From: an uncultured Bacilli bacterium
GTDB taxonomy: Bacteria > Bacillota_I > Bacilli_A > RF39 > UBA660
Length of the DNA: 18,473 nt
Direction of reading: 5' to 3'
Assembly (NCBI GenBank): GCA_934179675.1
Contig: CAKPQS010000023.1
Span: forward strand, 1 to 18,473
The notes beneath the pieces were generated by a model, which did no database searches, was not told where the DNA came from, and was given only the letters and a program-made list of their open reading frames with translations. Below are positions 14,806 to 18,473 of this stretch, in pieces; the stretch's first letter is position 1, and every line of letters begins with the position of its first letter. Both the position numbers and the translations under genes were made by a program.

Positions 14806-15558
14806 CTATCTTATATATCTTTTATTTATATTTAAATTTAGTATTGATACTATTATTGTTACAATTAAAGTTATACAACAACTTAACAAACTATAATTAA
14901 ATACAAATATTGCGGATAACCCATTTATTAAACAATGAGTTAATATACAAGGAAATACGCCTTTCGATACCTTTCTTATTGTTGCCAAAGCATAGCATAA
15001 GGTTAAACACATTATTCCAAAAAGAAAATAGTTCATATTTGCATTTGCTGTTCCTATTATAAAAAATATTGGTAAATGCCATAACCACCAAATAATAGAA
15101 GTAAAGATTGTTGCTATATGAAATCCAAATTTCTTTTCCAATTCAAGTTGTAAAATCATTCTCCATCCAACTTCTTCATTTCCACCACCAAATAACATCA
15201 TTGGTAAAATTACTATAAGCATAAATATAGGAGCACCAAATTTAAATTCATTTATTGCACACCCCAAAACATAATAAATCAATACAAATAAAATTACTAA
15301 AACATAAGTCCAAATATTATGTTTTATATCAAATATCTTTTTTAACCATTCTTTTAAATTCTTAACTTTATTATTTCTCTTTAGTGATATATAAGAAGCA
15401 ATAGTTGGAGAGAATCCCCCGATAATGTGCATAATCCTTAATAATATATTATTTATTGTCAAGTTAAATATTTGACTAATTAAAGCACAACCACCCCAAA
15501 ATATTAGCATTATAACAAATGTTATTATTAAAAATTCTTTCACTAACTTTTTATTCAT
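14806..15558 (-). CDS. CPBP family intramembrane metalloprotease
   Basis: 250 aa from the ATG at 15558 (MNKKLVKEF), preceded by AGGAG; the frame also contains ATGs at 15576 and 15573, but these lie too close to or upstream of that site. It has about seven or eight membrane segments. The CPBP (Abi/Rce1-like) motifs are present: EEVGWR in GGGNEEVGWRMILQ, LWHLPIF with the metal-binding His, and a late THCLIN with another His. Family members cleave membrane substrates or protect against bacteriocins. Here it is downstream of the SHOCT-like gene and the 16150 orphan and may be co-transcribed with them. Its substrate is unknown. It is flanked by 15-bp direct repeats. Confidence 0.88.
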   Translation of the reverse strand: MNKKLVKEFLIITFVIMLIFWGGCALISQIFNLTINNILLRIMHIIGGFSPTIASYISLKRNNKVKNLKEWLKKIFDIKHNIWTYVLVILFVLIYYVLGCAINEFKFGAPIFMLIVILPMMLFGGGNEEVGWRMILQLELEKKFGFHIATIFTSIIWWLWHLPIFFIIGTANANMNYFLFGIMCLTLCYALATIRKVSKGVFPCILTHCLINGLSAIFVFNYSLLSCCITLIVTIIVSILNLNINKRYIR

Positions 15559-15577
15559 AAATACTCCTATCATCACT

Positions 15578-15591
15578 ACAAATTACTATTT
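15578..15591 (-). repeat. 14-bp direct repeat upstream of CPBP gene
   Basis: Minus-strand AAATAGTAATTTGT, identical to 16213-16200. It sits about 20 nt before the CPBP start codon, while the other copy is about 50 nt before the 16150 start. A shared operator or leader element is possible. Confidence 0.6.
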
Positions 15592-15597
15592 ATCTAT

Positions 15598-15619
15598 CAA
15601 ATTACTAAATTGTAATTTG
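15598..15619. repeat. Inverted repeat CAAATTAC-N6-GTAATTTG
   Basis: A perfect 8-bp inverted repeat with a 6-nt spacer. It overlaps the right 15-bp direct repeat (15606-15620) and the end of the SHOCT-like frame. A third half-site (CAAATTAC, 15579-15586) lies 11 nt to the left. Confidence 0.65.
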
Positions 15620-15620
15620 T
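15606..15620 (+). repeat. 15-bp direct repeat, right copy
   Basis: TAAATTGTAATTTGT, identical to 14789-14803, on the far side of the CPBP gene. Confidence 0.7.
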
Positions 15621-15783
15621 TACTTTTGTTTTTTCTTTTGATGAGAAGAAGTTAGTTTCATCATATTTTTAAAATAAGTATCTCCATCAATCTTTTCTTC
15701 ACTATACAATTTCATCAATTTATCAATTTTTCCCTTTAGTTCTTTTTTTCTTTCTTTTTTTCTAAATCTCCAAATAGTCCCAT
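15620..15783 (-). pseudogene. Small SHOCT-like gene interrupted at a -1 slippery heptamer
   Basis: An ideal ribosome site (AAGGAGGT, 15798-15791) precedes ATG 15783. The first frame reads MGLFGDLEKKKEKK and then stops at TAA 15738-15736. Just before it is A AAA AAG (15748-15742) in the phase used for -1 frameshifting. A -1 slip there continues as ELKGKIDKLMKLYSEEKIDG and on to TAA 15622-15620, giving 54 aa in total. The pattern of a short oligomerisation helix plus hairpin resembles SHOCT domains (inference). An identical A7G run occurs 11 nt earlier. It may be a decayed gene, a sequencing indel in poly-A, or programmed frameshifting. No clear downstream stimulatory stem is visible. It lies 28 nt after the 15812-16150 gene. 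Confidence 0.55.
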
Positions 15784-15811
15784 TTTAAATACCTCCTTGT
15801 AATAAATAATC

Positions 15812-16150
15812 TTAAATTATTGCTGTACAACCTATGCCCATTCCACCTAATAAATCCAATACAGCATCTCTAACATCATTTTTAAAAAATTCATCTTCAT
15901 TGCCATTTCCTTCGTTAGGATCTATCTTGTACATATCTGGACAGCTATGAGATATGCTATAACCACAACATACATCATCCCATTGAACATCTACTTCCAT
16001 TATTGCTGTATCAATATCACAATTTCCATCACCATAATTTTTCTTGATATATTCGAATGGTATAGAAAAATGATATCTATCATCTTTTTTTAATGTTCTT
16101 AAATAATCTTCTTCACATTCATATTCATTTCCGTAATTATCAATATACAT
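15812..16150 (-). CDS. Orphan Cys-containing protein with C-terminal Gly-Gly tail
   Basis: 112 aa from ATG 16150 (MYIDNYGNEYE). GGAGG lies 7 nt before this ATG; the ATG at 16165 is upstream of that site and unlikely. The protein is acidic, with six Cys (including a CC pair in DDVCCGYSI), no signal peptide and no membrane segment. It ends in LDLLGGMGIGCTAII: a hydrophobic helix, a double Gly, then a short tail with one Cys and one Thr. I do not recognise the family. The tail recalls leader/core junctions of some peptide natural products, but no modifying enzyme or exporter is visible. It heads a possible unit with the SHOCT-like frame and the CPBP protease. Confidence 0.65.
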   Translation of the reverse strand: MYIDNYGNEYECEEDYLRTLKKDDRYHFSIPFEYIKKNYGDGNCDIDTAIMEVDVQWDDVCCGYSISHSCPDMYKIDPNEGNGNEDEFFKNDVRDAVLDLLGGMGIGCTAII

Positions 16151-16199
16151 ATTTTTTTCCTCCATTTTTATATTTTTTAAATAACTTTTTATCTTTCAA

Positions 16200-16213
16200 A
16201 CAAATTACTATTT
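16200..16213 (-). repeat. 14-bp direct repeat upstream of the 16150 gene
   Basis: Minus-strand AAATAGTAATTTGT, the same as upstream of the CPBP gene (15591-15578). It would lie in the leader if the TATAAT at 16236-16241 is the promoter. Confidence 0.6.
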
Positions 16214-16235
16214 GCGCATCACATTTATAATCTAT

Positions 16236-16241
16236 ATTATA
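16236..16241 (-). promoter_or_regulatory. Possible -10 of the 16150 gene
   Basis: A perfect TATAAT about 85 nt upstream of the start codon. The expected -35 position reads TATTAA, a poor match, so the promoter may need an activator or may be wrong. Confidence 0.35.
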
Positions 16242-16275
16242 CTACTTTTTAAGGCATTTTAATAGTGTTTAACAG

Positions 16276-16304
16276 AAAAAAAAGAACTACTTATAAAGTA
16301 ATTC
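16276..16304 (-). terminator. Intrinsic terminator downstream of the 16415 gene
   Basis: GAATTACTT pairs with AAGTAGTTC (one mismatch, 3-nt loop) and is followed by eight T on the minus strand. It shows that the 16415-16848 region is, or was, transcribed on the minus strand. Confidence 0.72.
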
Positions 16305-16414
16305 ATCACCTGTAAAACTAACTGAAAAAACTATAATTCAAAATCATCTCGACAACTTACAATTTATTGGAGTAAATCAAAAATGATATGCTTAAAAGAA
16401 AAAAAAATTTTAAG

Positions 16415-16642
16415 TCATAATGACCTAGAATTGTCTTTTTCTTTTTGAATATCTTTATCAAAACTATTAATATTACCTTGTATCGTTTCTGCTTTTTCTT
16501 CTATACTTTTACAATATTTATCATACTTACGAAGTCCTTTAATTTTTGGTTGAGTATTGTTTATTTCTACAAGTATTTTAGATTTATCTTCTTCACTTTT
16601 AACTTTATGATATTTCTTCCAAAGATTTTCTCTTTTACCCAT
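16415..16642 (-). CDS. Small charged helical protein, possible fragment of a mobilisation relaxase tail
   Basis: 75 aa, very rich in Lys and Glu, almost certainly helical (ENLWKKYHKVKSEEDKSKIL; IKGLRKYDKYCKSIEEKAET). It recalls the charged C-terminal tail of relaxases on Firmicutes mobilisable elements, where W-x-x-Y and K-x-L-R-x-x-x-x-x-C-x-x-I-E patterns occur; this is memory-based and unverified. The ATG overlaps the stop of the preceding broken frame in TAATG, so the two may once have been one operon or one gene. The ribosome site is weak. A real terminator follows at 16304. It could be an intact small gene or debris. Confidence 0.4.
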   Translation of the reverse strand: MGKRENLWKKYHKVKSEEDKSKILVEINNTQPKIKGLRKYDKYCKSIEEKAETIQGNINSFDKDIQKEKDNSRSL

Positions 16643-16848
16643 TAGATTCCATATTCTTCAAAGATAGTTTTTTGTGGTAGTGGTTTAACCACAATTTGCC
16701 TAGATAAATATAATTTTTTATTTATACTATCTATTGAATAACCCTCACCAAATACTTTTTCAATTCGAAATTTATCTTCATCTGTTTTGTAAATAGTAAT
16801 TATGTTATTTTTAGAATAAACTTTATATCCTACATTTTATTTTACCAT
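16642..16848 (-). pseudogene. Broken small gene ahead of the 16415 ORF
   Basis: A minus-strand open frame from 16836 to the stop at 16644-16642 encodes about 64 residues (GYKVYSKNNIITIYKTDEDK, later LYLSRQIVVKPLPQKT and ending EEYGI) with no start codon. Restoring one in-frame TAA (16839-16837) would link it to ATG 16848, giving about 68 aa. Its end overlaps the next ATG as TAATG. I do not recognise the family. The composition and beta-strand pattern look protein-like, hence pseudogene rather than chance. No other gene lies between 16643 and 17038; the rest holds the terminator at 16857-16893 and AT-rich sequence. Confidence 0.4.
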
Positions 16849-16856
16849 TTACAACT

Positions 16857-16893
16857 TTAAAAAAACTTACGAACTATAATCAGTCCATAAGTT
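16857..16893 (-). terminator. Intrinsic terminator of the 17966-17039 operon
   Basis: A 12-bp stem (AACTTATGGACT with AGTTCGTAAGTT, two G-U pairs, 6-nt loop) is followed by TTTTT on the minus strand, about 145 nt past the stop of the CYLTTAC gene. Confidence 0.72.
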
Positions 16894-17038
16894 GATTTCA
16901 AATGGAGCAAAGACATGGGTCATTTGCGAAAAATAGAAACAAGTAATTGATTAAATCAGTTAAAAAATAATAATTTTTTATTATAAAAAGTTTATTAAAT
17001 CATGATTTAATTGTGATTGTTAATTTATTTCAAGTTCT

Positions 17039-17653
17039 TTATTTAATTTTTTTTAAAACTTTATTGTTACTATTTTTAAGTTCAGGACTTATAAATTTTT
17101 CTTCCAATGCTAATATACTATTTTTGTATCTAGTATATGCGAATTCATAATTTTTTTGTTTAATTGCATTTACACATGGATTTACAACATTATTATAAAT
17201 CCATTCATAAATTTTTTTGTTATTAGGAAGTGAATTAATTTTATCAACTATAATGGGAGCAACATTATAATAATGTTTGATATCGGTTTTATCAACGAAG
17301 TTGTCTCTAAACCATCTTAAAATCATTAGTTCAGTACAATTATCATTGAACTTTTCCTGCAGATGACTCATACATGCTGTTGTCAAATAACAACCCGAAC
17401 CAGAACTTTTTTCTTGTGTTCCATTATCTCTATCATTGTCGACTCTTTTCCAATTTTCATTTAAATCTGATTTCACATGTGTTGAATTATGTGGTGCATT
17501 TCCATATGGACTTTTGTCATAATAATCATACTTATAACCACTTCCATCGGAATAAGGAGTAACACGGAATTCTTCACCATTTTTTCCCACATAGCAACCT
17601 CTATTTGGATCATACTCCATATCTTTAATTTTATCATAATCAAAATTAGACAT
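17039..17653 (-). CDS. CYLTTAC-motif (CFI-box-like) protein
   Basis: 204 aa, no signal peptide. The N-terminal half (1-80) is Tyr/Gly/Asn-rich and looks disordered or repeat-like (YDPNRGCYVGKNGEEFRV). At about 86-94 the motif GCYLTTACM starts a helical domain with the pattern CTELMILRWFRDNFV, then HYYNVAPIIVDKIN. This matches the arrangement of CFI-box domains (C-[FY]-[IL]-[AT]-[TS]-A, then LR-x-FRD, then YY-x-x-[SA]-P). The molecular function of that domain is not known to me. It starts 1 nt after the stop of the 17966 gene (TAATATG), so translation is coupled. A conserved interaction of the two products is likely, by inference. Confidence 0.72.
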   Translation of the reverse strand: MSNFDYDKIKDMEYDPNRGCYVGKNGEEFRVTPYSDGSGYKYDYYDKSPYGNAPHNSTHVKSDLNENWKRVDNDRDNGTQEKSSGSGCYLTTACMSHLQEKFNDNCTELMILRWFRDNFVDKTDIKHYYNVAPIIVDKINSLPNNKKIYEWIYNNVVNPCVNAIKQKNYEFAYTRYKNSILALEEKFISPELKNSNNKVLKKIK

Positions 17654-17654
17654 A

Positions 17655-17966
17655 TTAATTTATATCTCGCTTTTTTTTATTTTCATTTCTAAGTTTATTC
17701 ACCATTTCTTTATGGATTTGTTTTTTAATTTCTATATAAATTGGGCTAAAATATTTATTTAGTTCATTAAATATTTCATATTTAACTTCTAAATCTATTT
17801 CTATCTTTTGCAGTTCATCCAATTTTTCATCTGTTGGAAATTCAGTTTTTAATTTCTGTAATTCATCATAAAAATACTTGACTTTATGCTTGTCACTAAC
17901 AAAATCATATTCATTCAAAGAAGTTGTTAAAAATAATAGTAAATCATTTAAATTTTTTTCAAACAT
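17655..17966 (-). CDS. Hypothetical helical protein, partner of the CYLTTAC protein
   Basis: 103 aa, predicted all-helical and coiled-coil-like (KVKYFYDELQKLKTEF; DELQKIEIDLEVKYEIFNEL), ending in a strongly basic tail KLRNENKKKRDIN. No membrane segment. The ATG at 17966 follows AAGGAAG, with a consensus promoter just upstream. It is the first gene of a two-gene operon with the CYLTTAC gene. I do not recognise the family. Confidence 0.68.
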   Translation of the reverse strand: MFEKNLNDLLLFLTTSLNEYDFVSDKHKVKYFYDELQKLKTEFPTDEKLDELQKIEIDLEVKYEIFNELNKYFSPIYIEIKKQIHKEMVNKLRNENKKKRDIN

Positions 17967-17988
17967 TTGTTATCTTCCTTCGCAAAAT

Positions 17989-18018
17989 ATTATATATTAT
18001 AATTATTATAAATGTCAA
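17989..18018 (-). promoter_or_regulatory. Promoter of the 17966-17039 operon
   Basis: Both hexamers are perfect: TTGACA (18018-18013) and TATAAT (17994-17989), with an 18-nt spacer. Expected transcription start is about 16 nt before the ATG. Confidence 0.75.
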
Positions 18019-18131
18019 ACATTTTAACACTATCATGATTTGTTATTTTAGGCGCCTTTTATTTTTTTATAATATATATTTATGATTTATATATATAGTC
18101 TAGGATGCGGGTTCTTTCGGTCTCTTTGCTC

Positions 18132-18202
18132 ATGAAAAAACACCATGAATGGTGTGTGTTTCATTTGGAGCCAATGTCGTAGGTATCTACAACTTTTTCC
18201 AA
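18132..18202 (+). repeat. Dispersed structured repeat, copy B
   Basis: Second copy of the element at 14619-14690, same orientation. Hairpin 1 is unchanged in its stems (ATGAAA/TTTCAT and ACACCAT/ATGGTGT). Hairpin 2 keeps TTGGAG/TTCCAA, with an A-U of copy A replaced by G-U, and GTAG/CTAC around a GTAT loop. No gene precedes it; a 14-codon open stretch ending in the same EKTP-stop as copy A leads into it. The rest of 17967-18302 holds the two flanking promoters and a palindrome, AGGCGCCT. Confidence 0.85.
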
Positions 18203-18258
18203 TATACGAATGAACACATAATTATTGATAATATATCGCACTAATTTAATTTTATGTT

Positions 18259-18287
18259 TTGAAAAAATAGTGAATTTATGTTAAAAT
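18259..18287 (+). promoter_or_regulatory. Promoter of the right-edge gene
   Basis: -35 TTGAAA, 17-nt spacer, extended -10 TGTTAAAAT (18279-18287). The leader is very short and consists mainly of AAAGGTGA. Confidence 0.66.
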
Positions 18288-18302
18288 ATATAAAAGGTGA
18301 TA

Positions 18303-18473
18303 ATGATGGGCTCAATTTTAAACCAAAAAATATTTCAATCAAAATCTTTTAAGTCATTACAATTAATTCTTAAAAATAGCTGTATTAAAGGTTCAATTCC
18401 TTCAATACCATACAGTGAATTTGAAAACATAGTAATTGCGTTTATTAAAGAAATTATGAATTTGTATTTAGAA
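18303..18473 (+). CDS. Unknown protein, 5' part only (runs off the window)
   Basis: 57 codons without a stop to the window end, starting at ATG 18303 or, with better spacing to AAGGTGA, the adjacent ATG 18306 (MGSILNQKIFQSKSFKSLQ). The visible part is helical, with no signal peptide, and contains SIPSIPYSEFENIVIAFIKE. I do not recognise it. A good extended -10 promoter lies just upstream, and repeat copy B about 100 nt before the start. Confidence 0.6.
   Translation, partial: MMGSILNQKIFQSKSFKSLQLILKNSCIKGSIPSIPYSEFENIVIAFIKEIMNLYLE

Noticed and set aside
16864..16918. Possible third copy of the 72-nt structured repeat
   Set aside because: It shares a hairpin followed by TTTCA-N2-TGGAGC with copies A and B, but the rest does not align and the hairpin is better explained as a terminator of the 17039 operon.
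18046..18075. AGGCGCCT followed by T-rich sequence as a terminator
   Set aside because: The palindrome has no loop, so it cannot form a stable hairpin of useful length, and no gene ends there.
18105..18131. tRNA fragment at the GGGTTCTTTCGG sequence
   Set aside because: It does not contain the TpsiC GGTTCGAATCC pattern and no arms can be folded.

Overview
The window is very AT-rich and densely coded. It looks like the chromosome of a Bacilli-type member of the Bacillota, possibly one of the uncultured gut lineages near Erysipelotrichales/RF39 (lineage inferred from gene content; no 16S is present). The dnaB-dnaI helicase-loading pair, the prfB-ftsE-ftsX order, AGGAGG-type ribosome sites and a 6S RNA of Firmicutes type support this. 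UGA is a stop codon: an RF2 gene is present and itself ends in tandem UGA stops.

Positions 1-11000 hold compact housekeeping operons on the minus strand. In transcription order these are nrnA-ndk (1480 to 70), ackA (2748), dusB-like (3756), prfB-ftsE-ftsX (6503 to 3819), dnaB-dnaI-WG-repeat-like protein (9180 to 6574), and rnc-small protein-YeeN-type YebC (10943 to 9252). Most units end in clear intrinsic terminators. prfB needs a programmed +1 frameshift, so its real start lies upstream of the simple reading frame. At about 11000 a back-to-back promoter pair separates rnc from a plus-strand ZnuA-like lipoprotein. That gene is followed by tRNA-Ser(GCU) with its own consensus promoter and terminator.

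From 12088 to 14043 the minus strand carries a two-gene membrane operon (small multidrug export-family protein, then an ArsB/NhaD/CitM-type transporter). Next to it is a roughly 200-nt non-coding transcript that I identify as 6S RNA, with its own promoter and terminator.

From about 14100 to the end the window is accessory in character: small orphan genes, broken frames, long intergenic stretches and repeats. It contains a short nuclease-like ORF with a structured leader and a CPBP intramembrane protease. It also holds a small SHOCT-like gene interrupted at an A AAA AAG slippery site, a Cys-containing orphan protein with a Gly-Gly C-terminal tail, remnants of a possible mobilisation gene, a two-gene operon with a CYLTTAC (CFI-box-like) protein, and the start of an unknown gene at the right edge. 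A 72-nt element with conserved hairpins occurs twice (14619-14690 and 18132-18202), bracketing most of this island. A second short motif (GTAATTTG/CAAATTAC) recurs around the CPBP gene. These repeats and the structured leader are the least explained signals in the window.
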